From contig JAFYIM010000033.1 of the NCBI GenBank assembly GCA_017538635.1, positions 1 through 20,577 on the forward strand: a DNA stretch of 20,577 nt, written 5' to 3'. How positions within the stretch are numbered: the first letter of the stretch is position 1; each line of letters starts with the position of its first letter. The notes under the pieces are model-generated. The model ran no database searches. It was not told the origin of the DNA and saw nothing but the letters and a program-made list of their open reading frames with translations. The translations under genes and the position numbers were made by a program. Source of the stretch: a bacterium (lineage in GTDB: Bacteria > UBA3054). This document shows, in pieces, positions 7,170 to 14,290 of this stretch.

Positions 7170-7871
7170 TTAGAGAGAAGCACTCTCGGTGGCATTGGTG
7201 CTGGAACCTTCAACGACAAGCTTGACGCCTTTGGGCTTTTTGCACTTGTCAAAGACGTCCTGCTTCACAGTGATTTCGCCACCTTCCGTTTTGGCTTTGA
7301 AGGAGATCTTCTTGCCAGGAGCAACGATTTCCGTGCCGTCAACACCTTTAGCGAAGGCGCCCTTCGTAGAAATGGCCTTGAAATTACCAGCAAGCTTACC
7401 AGCGATTTCGCCATTGGCTTTCAGGCTGGTGCCCTTAGCGAACGCACCAGAATTGAAAGAGCCAGTCAGCTTGTCGATCTGAGCGCTCTTCACGCCAGCA
7501 GCAACGACTGTACCGACCGTGATACCTTTAAGTTTGAAGGCAACACCATTGACACCATTGGTGTTAAAAATGGTATCCAACGTAGAACCATTAGCCGTCT
7601 TACCTTTCTGAGCAAAGCTCTTCACCTGACCAAAAGAAACGCAATAGGTCTTGGTGGAATCGACTTCAGAAATCTGAACTTTGCCTTTAGGATCGTTGAT
7701 GCCGAGATCAACGAAGATAACGCCGCTCGGATCATTGGTGACGACAACCGGAACGCAATCAGGTTTAGAAAAACCTTTCAGGCCAGGAGCCCACTCTTTC
7801 GCTTCTTTCTTGGCGTAAGCAAGAGAAGCAACGATGAGTAAAGAAACAACGATTAATTTGGTAACTTTCAT
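7170..7871 (-). CDS. Secreted Gly/Lys/Ala-rich protein of unknown function
   Basis: This 233-residue protein is not recognised. ATG at 7871 is preferred over an in-frame codon at 7901, because GGAG lies 10 bases before it and a Sec signal peptide starts there: MKVTKLIVVSLLIVASLAYA, cleaved before KKEAKEW. The mature protein is basic and rich in Gly, Ala, Lys, Val and Thr, with short runs of alternating beta-type residues. The element GAFAKG occurs twice (SGAFAKGTSLKANGEIAGKL and KGAFAKGVDGTE). Three Cys lie in KPDCVPV, KTYCVSF and DKCKKPK. A near-consensus promoter, a structured leader, a strong SD and a clean terminator suggest high, regulated expression as a single gene. A surface or periplasmic structural protein is one reading; there is no direct evidence for it. 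Confidence 0.85.
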   Translation of the reverse strand: MKVTKLIVVSLLIVASLAYAKKEAKEWAPGLKGFSKPDCVPVVVTNDPSGVIFVDLGINDPKGKVQISEVDSTKTYCVSFGQVKSFAQKGKTANGSTLDTIFNTNGVNGVAFKLKGITVGTVVAAGVKSAQIDKLTGSFNSGAFAKGTSLKANGEIAGKLAGNFKAISTKGAFAKGVDGTEIVAPGKKISFKAKTEGGEITVKQDVFDKCKKPKGVKLVVEGSSTNATESASL

Positions 7872-8071
7872 TTTATGTCTCCATAAATGTGTTTTTAACA
7901 ATGTCTCCCAATTGGAATCAACTAAGTGACTCCCCTCCAGTGGGTCGTTTCCCCGTCCGGAACCTTCCGGACTAAAAGTTAAAAGGGCTCGTTTCCCTTG
8001 TATTGAAGGCCTTAACGCGCTAAGCTGTTATCCGGCCCTTCCCACAGCATTGTTTCCTGCAGTATTTTTCG
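7872..8071 (-). ncRNA. Structured 5' leader of the secreted-protein gene, candidate cis-regulatory RNA
   Basis: From the predicted start near 8071 to the ATG at 7871 there are about 200 untranslated bases. In the minus-strand transcript I see a CUGCAG/CUGUGG hairpin with a GAAACAAUG loop, and a bulged GAAGG(G)CC/GGCCUUC stem enclosing UAAC/GUUA. Next come AAGGG-AAACGAG-CCCUU (7999-7983) and a perfect 7-bp hairpin GUCCGGA-AGGU-UCCGGAC (7972-7955). A GGGG-AAACGA-CCC hairpin (7954-7942) follows. The element GGGAAACGA recurs in two of the loops and in a weaker form in a third. No T-tract follows the GUCCGGA hairpin, so it is not an intrinsic terminator. I do not recognise a known riboswitch class. 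Structure and role are inferred. Confidence 0.5.
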
Positions 8072-8077
8072 GGGAGT

Positions 8078-8106
8078 ATTGTAGCAGAATGAATTCTCAA
8101 TGTCAA
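8078..8106 (-). promoter_or_regulatory. Near-consensus sigma-70 promoter of the secreted-protein gene
   Basis: On the minus strand TTGACA (8106-8101) is followed by exactly 17 bases and then TACAAT (8083-8078), with a TGC extension before the -10. The -35 box overlaps the stop codon of the upstream 1203-residue gene at 8103-8105. This is the best promoter in the window. The predicted start is near 8071. Confidence 0.88.
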
Positions 8107-11100
8107 TAGTCCCCCTTTTCGTCCTCGTCCTCGTCCGGCGTGAGAAGCTTTTTCCTCGAAAGTTCAAGTTCGTTTTCCTCAAGCTTAAGAGCCACCGCAT
8201 CGTTCTCTCGGCGCATTCTCCAACCGATGGGCGAATCTTTAAAGCGCTCCTCAAATTCTCCGTCGATGCGTCGGAAGCTTACATCGGTGAATTCCACGGA
8301 GCCAGGGCTTGAAACGTTCTCGCTGCCGCAGTGGAAGATAGCGCGGCAGTTCGCCTCGTTGGTCACCACCATATAGCCTAGAGCCCACTGCCTGCTGCCC
8401 GCTTTCCACTTTACGCTGATTGTTGGCGCGTCGAGGTTCTGGACGCGGAACTTAAGGGATATCTCTTCCGGCGCTTCCCTGCCTTCGGGGATCCTGGCGT
8501 AAGCCTGGCCAAGATAGATACCTTTCTCCAGTTCGATGCGCTGCGACACTCCGGCGCGACCGCCCGGCTCACCCTGGGCAAGGAGCCAGAGATCCGGTGT
8601 CGAGAGGAATGTCGAGGGCAGTTTCTCGCCTTTAACGGATTCCGAGCGCCAAACACCCAGCCCCTTCTCAAAGTAGCGGTTCTGCAGGCACTCTCCCGGT
8701 TCCTCAAAGACCGCTTCCCTCGGAAGTTCATTGGTTATGGTCGTTGCCAATTCCTTTTTAACGGCAAAGCGCTCTTTGTAAGCTTCGTTGAGGCCTTTTT
8801 CATTTTCGGCAGCGAAACCGCGTTTGATATTGGCCCAATCGTTAAAATACACGACGTTGGCAGGAGTGTCGCGATAGATCCTGTCGAGCAGTGCGGTAAA
8901 GATCTTAAAATTCGCCTCAGAAAGCCCGTAGCGGTTTATGAGGTCCAAAGGTGATATGAACTTCAGTTCCCCGCCGAAATTACGATAAGCTTCCAACAAG
9001 AAGACGATGTCCGGAAAATCCCTGACAGTGAGGTCCAGGTAGCGCTGGGCGCTCTTCAAATCTTTTTTTCTGGCAGCGCAGGCCCATCTGGCGGCAAAGT
9101 TGCCGCTTTTCATAAGCTCGTCGGTCTCCATGAGCTTGCAGCCCCTGATCAGTCCCTGGCGGTATGCTCTTGATAAGCTTGCGTATGAAAGGTCATCGGG
9201 AGAAACGGGCGAAAGAAGCGCAAGCTGCGAACAGAGCTCATCTCTGCCCTCGCGGCTCCAGGCCGTGTTTACGCAATCGAGTACGGCAAGATACATGGCC
9301 GCAAGCTGCTGGGCGGAGTGTATCGCGGGAATCGATCTTAAGAGGACGATTCGATCGTTGGATACCCTGATATCGCAAATGTCGCTGACCGGGCTTAAAT
9401 CCGCCGCGTAATCGAGACTTAAAAGCCACCAAGCGTTCCCTTTCGCATTCGACAGGGCGTCGCTTCTGGAGGAGACGTCGTTGTCTTCAAGCATTGTCCA
9501 GTTGCGGGCCGCTTTTCTTCTATTTTCATAACGGATAACATCGTAAAGCGACATTCCGCTCTCCTCGCCTTTCCCTAGTTTTGGCAGTAAAAGTATATCC
9601 CCTTCTTTGAAGCCGCCCGTCTGGTCATCCAGGCATTTGCAGATCCTTTCAGTGATCTCGGAAAGATCACTTGCTTCGGATTCAAAGCCGGAACTCTTTG
9701 CCGTTAACAAGTACAGTATGAATGGCAGGACTATCAGCGAGGCGAACAAAGGCCGCATTCTAGGCATAGAAATTAAGCGGCACAAAAATCTGGACAGCAG
9801 AGTGATAATCTGGCCGCAAAGCATGCCTCCCGCGCCTATGATCATGGAAAGGAATACCGCCGAGGCATAACCAACCGTTCCCGGATCAAGCTTCACTACC
9901 CTTAGATAGAAGTAGAAAAAGGCGCTGGTCAGGATGCAGTAAAGTCCGCAGCGCTTGAAGTCCGACAAGAACATCAAAAGAGCGCCAAGAACGCAGGCTA
10001 TAGTGAAAAGGAGACCTGTGCGCGCAAGGAAGGGCGAAACAACTATGGGATTCGGGGAGGAAACGATCCAGAAATCGCCTCCAATGTCATACTTCAGGGG
10101 ATCCAGACCTCCGCAGAAAAACAAAAGCGAGGCTATTGGCAAGGCCAAGGGCAGCAAACGACTGAACGCAAGGAAAATGAAATTGCCAAATCCTTTTTTC
10201 TTCGCATTCCAAATAATGCCCACTGCCTGAGTCAGCGTGATCAAAACCAGGCAAATGAAAGCGAAGACAGGCATCGTTCCTGGCATCCCGGCCAGAAGCG
10301 AAATGAGCAGGCAGCGAATAAGGAAATACTTGTAGCCTCCCCTGTAGCCGCTGACAGTCGCCCGGTAGGTGGTGAGTATCAGGAGCAGAAGCAAAAGCTG
10401 AAGCGCAAAAAGCCCGCCGTCCAGCTGCAGAAGATTTTTGCCAGCCAATAGGAAGACAAGCCCCAGCGTCATTATTGTCGAAGCTGTCAGCATTCTGATC
10501 ACGGTCTGGGAAAAAGCCAGGATAAAGAGGCACATTGCGGAGACCAGGCAGGACATCATGGCATACTGGTTGGGAGAGACCAGCCTGGCGTAGTTTATCT
10601 TTGAGCAGACCCAGGCGTAGGCTATCTGGACCGCTCCGAAAAACGAACCGTAGCGCGCGCCGGACCCGTCGAAGAACAGGTCGCGCCAGCTCTCAAACAT
10701 GTGGGCCTGGCGGAAAATATGATCCTGGTTCATGTTGAAGCCGCGGTACATTCCCTTGGAGATCTTCCAGAACGCAGCGATCAAAACTACAGTCACCAAA
10801 AAAGTCAAAGCGTAAGTTGAGACTTTTATGATCAATCTGCCCCTTGCGCCGATGGCCTCCCGCTTCAGAGACGAGCCTGCAAACGCATCGTCCTGATCAT
10901 CATGTCCGGACTCGCTGTAGATGCCGGAGGCGCCGTCATAATACTCCTCGGATTTTTTCTTCCCGAAAAGCGACGCGACCCAATCTATGATCTCAAAAAC
11001 TCTGAAGAAGCCGATGAAGGAAAGGAATTTTTCCCAGAAGGTCTCCTTGTTGATGCCGGCGTCCTCGCCATCCTCTTCGTCGGAAGAGAAAAGGAAAGAA

Positions 11101-11714
11101 TAAAGGCGGGAGAATTGTTCCTGGAAGAAATCCATCGTTAACATTAGGAAAGTATGGAACGGCCTGCTCTCTTTGTCCTCTATTTCGATTTCCTCTTTCT
11201 GAACTTCCTCGGAAGCTTCGGCATTCTCCGTCTTTGCTTCCGCTGCTTCCTTTCCCTTGAAAACGTAGCTCTTGCCCAGAACGTAGTTGACTATAATGAC
11301 TATGGGCTGGGTTATGTATTTCGCCGCCACGCCGGGCGACACGATCCTGAACACAAAGAAGCAGCCGCCCAGAGAAAGCGCCAGTTCGTAATTCTTAGGG
11401 ATTATCCAGGCGAAAAATGTGGTGAGCCCTACGTCCAGGACGCCGGAAAGGCCTCTGGCCAGTACGAAGCGCCAGACTTCTTTCCCGAGCTCCTTTTTGT
11501 TTTCGCATTTGGAATTGAAAACGAAAAGCTTATTGGAAAGATAGGCGAAGATCTTGGCGCAGATCACTGAAATGACGCCAGCAGTCGTCACCCCGCATCC
11601 CAAATTGTAAAGGATGTGGTAAACCGCCACGTTCACAACGGTCGTCAAAACTCCGCAAACCAGGTACGCTATGACCTCTTTGGCTGTGCTTTTCTTTTTC
11701 GCAGATTTTGCCAT
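8103..11714 (-). CDS. Large multi-domain membrane protein: GtrA-like domain plus GT-C-like multi-pass region and extracytoplasmic C-terminus
   Basis: This is a 1203-residue protein. Residues about 13-153 form a GtrA-like four-helix membrane domain (AYLVCGVLTTVVNVAVYHIL; AYLSNKLFVF; FVLARGLSGVLDVG; IIVNYVLGKSYVF). GtrA proteins are thought to help move lipid-linked sugars across the membrane. A charged acidic linker follows (about 155-290). Then come about ten membrane segments from 297 to 672. After the first lies NMNQDHIFRQA (327-337), an acidic-residue loop placed as in GT-C glycosyltransferases. Residues 677-1203 look extracytoplasmic. A beta-rich carbohydrate-binding-like stretch covers about 1010-1150 (NRYFEKGLGVW, GVSQRIELEKGIYLG, VEFTDVSFRRI), and the tail is acidic. 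GtrA proteins are usually only about 130-170 residues. A role in glycan transfer is inferred from layout alone; no other glycan gene is adjacent. Confidence 0.75.
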   Translation of the reverse strand: MAKSAKKKSTAKEVIAYLVCGVLTTVVNVAVYHILYNLGCGVTTAGVISVICAKIFAYLSNKLFVFNSKCENKKELGKEVWRFVLARGLSGVLDVGLTTFFAWIIPKNYELALSLGGCFFVFRIVSPGVAAKYITQPIVIIVNYVLGKSYVFKGKEAAEAKTENAEASEEVQKEEIEIEDKESRPFHTFLMLTMDFFQEQFSRLYSFLFSSDEEDGEDAGINKETFWEKFLSFIGFFRVFEIIDWVASLFGKKKSEEYYDGASGIYSESGHDDQDDAFAGSSLKREAIGARGRLIIKVSTYALTFLVTVVLIAAFWKISKGMYRGFNMNQDHIFRQAHMFESWRDLFFDGSGARYGSFFGAVQIAYAWVCSKINYARLVSPNQYAMMSCLVSAMCLFILAFSQTVIRMLTASTIMTLGLVFLLAGKNLLQLDGGLFALQLLLLLLILTTYRATVSGYRGGYKYFLIRCLLISLLAGMPGTMPVFAFICLVLITLTQAVGIIWNAKKKGFGNFIFLAFSRLLPLALPIASLLFFCGGLDPLKYDIGGDFWIVSSPNPIVVSPFLARTGLLFTIACVLGALLMFLSDFKRCGLYCILTSAFFYFYLRVVKLDPGTVGYASAVFLSMIIGAGGMLCGQIITLLSRFLCRLISMPRMRPLFASLIVLPFILYLLTAKSSGFESEASDLSEITERICKCLDDQTGGFKEGDILLLPKLGKGEESGMSLYDVIRYENRRKAARNWTMLEDNDVSSRSDALSNAKGNAWWLLSLDYAADLSPVSDICDIRVSNDRIVLLRSIPAIHSAQQLAAMYLAVLDCVNTAWSREGRDELCSQLALLSPVSPDDLSYASLSRAYRQGLIRGCKLMETDELMKSGNFAARWACAARKKDLKSAQRYLDLTVRDFPDIVFLLEAYRNFGGELKFISPLDLINRYGLSEANFKIFTALLDRIYRDTPANVVYFNDWANIKRGFAAENEKGLNEAYKERFAVKKELATTITNELPREAVFEEPGECLQNRYFEKGLGVWRSESVKGEKLPSTFLSTPDLWLLAQGEPGGRAGVSQRIELEKGIYLGQAYARIPEGREAPEEISLKFRVQNLDAPTISVKWKAGSRQWALGYMVVTNEANCRAIFHCGSENVSSPGSVEFTDVSFRRIDGEFEERFKDSPIGWRMRRENDAVALKLEENELELSRKKLLTPDEDEDEKGDY

Positions 11715-11735
11715 CAGATGGATTCCACTAAACTA

Positions 11736-11741
11736 ATTGTA
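11736..11741 (-). promoter_or_regulatory. Possible -10 element for the GtrA-fusion gene
   Basis: On the minus strand TACAAT lies 22 bases before the ATG at 11714, in an A/T-rich stretch. There is no recognisable -35 at 16-18 bp and no TGn extension, so this is a weak candidate. A poor ribosome-binding region (GTGGAA) lies between it and the start. Confidence 0.3.
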
Positions 11742-11780
11742 TATTTTAGCAAAAAACCGCCCGCCTACCAAGAGGCGCTA

Positions 11781-11809
11781 TTGCAAAAGATCCGGTCTTT
11801 TGATAGACT
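11781..11809 (+). promoter_or_regulatory. Promoter of tRNA-Ser
   Basis: TTGCAA (11781-11786), a 17-base spacer and TAGACT (11804-11809) form a reasonable sigma-70 promoter. The predicted start is near 11816, about 9 bases before the mature tRNA 5' end. This fits a short 5' trailer removed by RNase P. Confidence 0.6.
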
Positions 11810-11824
11810 TTCCTCACAGTTCGT

Positions 11825-11917
11825 GGAGAGATGGCTGAGTGGACGATAGCAACGGCTTGCTAAGCCGTCATACGGTGTTTAACCGTATCGAGGGTTCGAA
11901 TCCCTCTCTCTCCGCCA
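11825..11917 (+). tRNA. tRNA-Ser (anticodon GCU)
   Basis: This is a 93-nt class II tRNA with encoded CCA. The acceptor stem is GGAGAGA / TCTCTCC with discriminator G11914. The D-arm starts GGCTGAGTGG. The anticodon stem is ACGGC / GCCGT around TTGCTAA, which gives anticodon GCU, reading AGC/AGU serine codons. The long variable arm is TACGGT / ACCGTA. The T-arm is GAGGG-TTCGAAT-CCCTC (11890-11906). The long variable arm fits serine. It marks the switch from minus- to plus-strand genes. Confidence 0.97.
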
Positions 11918-11926
11918 CTAACTATT

Positions 11927-11949
11927 AGCCGCTTCAAGCGGCTTTTTTT
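11927..11949 (+). terminator. Rho-independent terminator after tRNA-Ser
   Basis: AGCCGC-TTCAA-GCGGCT is a 6-bp GC-rich stem with a 5-nt loop. Seven T follow at 11943-11949. It lies 9 bases after the tRNA CCA and 20 bases before the next ATG. Confidence 0.9.
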
Positions 11950-11969
11950 AACCTCACCTCTTTTTAGCG

Positions 11970-12860
11970 ATGTTTTCTTTTCTGAACCGCGGGCTCGATT
12001 ATGAGCCGCCCAAAGAGCGATTAGTGATGCCGACCGGCAAACTGCTTGCCTATGCCCAGCCGCACATAATGCCGTACGTGGTTTACGGGATCTGCACAGC
12101 CGTGCTGGCCAAAATAATAAATCCCTATCAGGCTTACATATTCGCCTTTGTCCTAACGCTTCTCACCGTGGGCGTCTATTTTGCAAAAGGCGATTATCCG
12201 GAATTCACGCTCAAAGGGCTGAAGCTTGGCGACTGGCTATTGGCTTTCGGAATCGGTGTGGTTGGCATCGTGCTCTGGATACTTCCCTATCACTTCGCCT
12301 GGAAAGTCATGTTCGCGAGGATACCGGTTTTCGGCAACGAGAACATCTACCTTTCCCTGACCTACGGCTTCGAGTTTGCGGAAGACGCCTTCCATAAGGC
12401 GCAGGGCGCACTCATCCTGCTTCCAAGCGAACTGCCGAAATCATCTTTCTCCAGTCAGATCCTGCAGGTTGGCGCAGCTCAGATGAAAGATTTCCTGCAC
12501 CTTAATATGGACGCCAGCGTCCTGGCAAATATTCTGCTTGCTATAAGAATTGCCGGAGCCTCCTTGATGGTCCCCTTTTTTGAGGAATTATTCAGCCGCT
12601 CCGCCTTGACCAGATTCTGCGTGGCAGAAAAATACAAGGAAGTGCCGATCGGTTTTTACACCCAGAAGAGTTTTCTCATAGCTTTGGGCTTTTTCATTCT
12701 CTCGCACCCCTGGTGGTTCGTCGCGCTCATCTGGGGCGGCCTAATTTTCTTCCTTTACTACTATAAAAAAAGCATTCCCTTGTGCATTTTCGCGCACGGC
12801 GTTTCCAATCTGCTTCTAGGCCTTTACGTCGTGGCAACAGGCAATTATTACCTCTGGTAA
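11970..12860 (+). CDS. CPBP-family intramembrane protease, exosortase-associated CAAX-protease-related type
   Basis: This is a 296-residue multi-pass membrane protein. It carries all three CPBP/ABI (Rce1-like) motifs: EELFSR at 205-210 (EExxxR), FILSH at 242-246 (FxxxH) and HGVSN at 276-280 (HxxxN). These residues form the glutamate/histidine active site inside the membrane. The N-terminal part (MPYVVYGICTAVLAKIINPY and later LLAFGIGVVGIVLWILPY) resembles the CAAX-protease-related proteins found in exosortase/PEP-CTERM genomes. Their role in processing exported proteins is not well defined. No exosortase or PEP-CTERM substrate is in the window. No SD is visible before the ATG; Met20 is an alternative start. 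It may be transcribed by read-through past the tRNA terminator, as no promoter was found. Confidence 0.85.
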   Translation: MFSFLNRGLDYEPPKERLVMPTGKLLAYAQPHIMPYVVYGICTAVLAKIINPYQAYIFAFVLTLLTVGVYFAKGDYPEFTLKGLKLGDWLLAFGIGVVGIVLWILPYHFAWKVMFARIPVFGNENIYLSLTYGFEFAEDAFHKAQGALILLPSELPKSSFSSQILQVGAAQMKDFLHLNMDASVLANILLAIRIAGASLMVPFFEELFSRSALTRFCVAEKYKEVPIGFYTQKSFLIALGFFILSHPWWFVALIWGGLIFFLYYYKKSIPLCIFAHGVSNLLLGLYVVATGNYYLW

Positions 12861-12864
12861 GACC

Positions 12865-12893
12865 TTGACAACAAAAGAGCGCTATGCTACCAT
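12865..12893 (+). promoter_or_regulatory. Promoter of rho
   Basis: TTGACA (12865-12870), a 17-base spacer and TACCAT (12888-12893) preceded by TGC make a strong sigma-70 promoter with an extended -10. The predicted start is near 12900, giving a leader of about 130 nt before rho. It begins 5 bases after the CPBP stop and overlaps the terminator hairpin of that gene. Confidence 0.75.
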
Positions 12894-12926
12894 TTACGCA
12901 AATGATCATGGCGCTCTCTTTTTCTT
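12876..12926 (+). terminator. Probable intrinsic terminator of the CPBP gene, overlapping the rho promoter
   Basis: AGAGCGC (12876-12882) pairs with GCGCTCT (12911-12917), and CTTTTTCTT follows. The 28-nt loop contains a second small hairpin, CATTT-ACGC-AAATG (12891-12904). The large loop makes it weaker than a textbook terminator. The rho -10 element lies in this loop. Confidence 0.55.
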
Positions 12927-13031
12927 AAACGCGCCTCAAAGTTTTTCAGACTGATCGTTTCTTTTTTCGTCGCTTTTGCGACGGCCCTCCCTCCATCATG
13001 CAAGCTTTTTTTAATCAATTTTTGCATTTAC
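12900..13031 (+). promoter_or_regulatory. rho 5' leader, pyrimidine-rich, possible autoregulatory region
   Basis: This roughly 130-nt leader is rich in C and T and includes CGGCCCTCCCTCC. It contains a CGTCGC-TTTT-GCGACG hairpin (12968-12983). ATGCAA (12998-13003) can also pair with TTGCAT (13022-13027), just before the ATG. No SD precedes the start codon. Known rho genes are autoregulated by Rho-dependent attenuation in the leader, and a C-rich unstructured leader would fit that. This role is inferred. Confidence 0.4.
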
Positions 13032-14279
13032 ATGGCCAACTATAATAACAGACAGCGCAAAGGTCGTTTTTACAAAAACAAAAACAGCGGCAGCAACGGT
13101 AAATTCCGTAATTACGGCGGCCGCAGACGTTATTTCGACAACAGATTCCACAAAGACCCCATTCTGGAGGAGCCCCCTTCCGAATTCACTCCCGTTTGCG
13201 GCGTAGTCAGGCGCAACGACAAAGGCCCGATCCTTAGGAAACCGGAAAGATCCTTCAAGCCGGAAGGTGACGAAGTTTACATCCGCCAGGAACTCTGCCG
13301 CCGTTACGGCCTCATTCAGGGCGCTTACATAGAGGGCCGCATGGCCGAGATAGACGGCAAAAAATGGGTCTATGAAATAGATTCCGTAAACGGACTCTTG
13401 CCGGAAGTCTTCCGCTTCAGGCCGCAGCTTACGGAACTCCCGGCCGTCGCCCCCGACGAACGCTTTGACCTCAGCTCGACCGGCGACGAGACCATGCGCA
13501 TAATAGACCTCGTAACTCCTATTGGCAAAGGCACGAGAGCCTTGATCGTCTCTCCCCCGAAAGCCGGCAAGACGACCATTCTGGAAAAACTGGCCGCTTC
13601 CATAAAAAGAGTCTCACCGGAAAGCCACGTCATCGTCCTTCTTGTCGATGAAAGGCCGGAGGAAGTCACCCAGTTCAAGCGCGTCTTGGAAGGCGTGGAC
13701 GTTCTCGCCTCCTGCAACGACCAGACTCCCAAAGAGCACGTGGAACTCGTCAGAGCCACAATGGACATGATCAAAGTGGAGTTGGAATGCGGCAAAGACG
13801 TCGTCGTATTGCTTGACAGCATAACGAGGACCGGGCGCGCCTTCAACCTGAACAACGTTTACTCTAATAAGCTCATGTCCGGCGGCCTTGCGCCTGGCTC
13901 CATGGAGATCCCGCGCCGCTTCTTCGGCATGGCGAGAAAAATAGAGAACGGCGGATCCCTTACTATAATTGCCACCGCCCTAATCGACACCGGCTCCCGC
14001 ATGGACGAACTGATCTTCCAGGAATTCAAAGGCACAGGCAACTGTGAGATCGTCCTCGACCGCGTTCTGGCGGAAGCGAGGATCTTCCCGGCCGTCAACG
14101 TCTATCAGTCCGGAACCCGCCGCGAAGAACTGCTCTACTCCGAAAAGGAATACGCCAAGATCGTAACGCTCCGCCGCATCCTAGCGGACGAGAACGTCAA
14201 AGACGCCGCGATAACTTTGAAGGAACTCATCGCCCGCTACAAGACCAACAAGGAGCTGCTGTCTTCGCTCCGAGGCTGA
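13032..14279 (+). CDS. rho: Transcription termination factor Rho with an N/R/G-rich N-terminus
   Basis: This 415-residue protein is a hexameric RNA helicase that ends transcription. Residues 1-45 are disordered-looking, very basic and rich in Asn, Arg, Gly, Lys and Tyr. They replace the usual Rho_N helical domain. The RNA-binding cold-shock-like domain spans about 50-125. The ATPase core is intact: Walker A PPKAGKT at 175-181, catalytic DERPEEV at 206-212, Walker B VVVLLDS at 257-263, ITRTGRAFN at 264-272, ALIDTGSRMDE at 316-326 and the R-loop EFKGTGN at 331-337. ITRTGRAFN differs from the common ITRLARAYN, so some divergence near the bicyclomycin site is possible. ATG at 13032 lacks an SD, but upstream in-frame starts are absent. 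The call is firm. Confidence 0.97.
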   Translation: MANYNNRQRKGRFYKNKNSGSNGKFRNYGGRRRYFDNRFHKDPILEEPPSEFTPVCGVVRRNDKGPILRKPERSFKPEGDEVYIRQELCRRYGLIQGAYIEGRMAEIDGKKWVYEIDSVNGLLPEVFRFRPQLTELPAVAPDERFDLSSTGDETMRIIDLVTPIGKGTRALIVSPPKAGKTTILEKLAASIKRVSPESHVIVLLVDERPEEVTQFKRVLEGVDVLASCNDQTPKEHVELVRATMDMIKVELECGKDVVVLLDSITRTGRAFNLNNVYSNKLMSGGLAPGSMEIPRRFFGMARKIENGGSLTIIATALIDTGSRMDELIFQEFKGTGNCEIVLDRVLAEARIFPAVNVYQSGTRREELLYSEKEYAKIVTLRRILADENVKDAAITLKELIARYKTNKELLSSLRG

Positions 14280-14290
14280 GCAAGCACAAA

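Noticed and set aside
7872..7901. Upstream start at 7901 for the secreted protein
   Set aside because: It would place ten charged residues before the signal peptide, while the GGAG site is positioned for the ATG at 7871.
7955..7972. Intrinsic terminator or attenuator at the GUCCGGA hairpin
   Set aside because: The stem is followed by GGGGAAACG, not a T tract.
7872..8071. Known riboswitch (cyclic-di-GMP, cobalamin, glycine or TPP) in the secreted-protein leader
   Set aside because: Short matches such as GGGAAAC or CCACTGG occur, but the required core elements of these classes are missing or out of order.
11715..11824. Replication origin at the divergent strand switch
   Set aside because: The plus strand is C-rich on both sides, no DnaA-box cluster is visible, and the gap is filled by tRNA and promoter signals.
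11825..11949. tRNA-Ser as an integration site for a mobile island
   Set aside because: No integrase gene or duplicated tRNA 3' end was found, and the flanking genes are ordinary core genes.
12968..12983. Terminator in the rho leader (CGTCGC-TTTT-GCGACG)
   Set aside because: The stem is followed by GCCCTCC, with no T tract on the plus strand. It is kept only as a leader hairpin.
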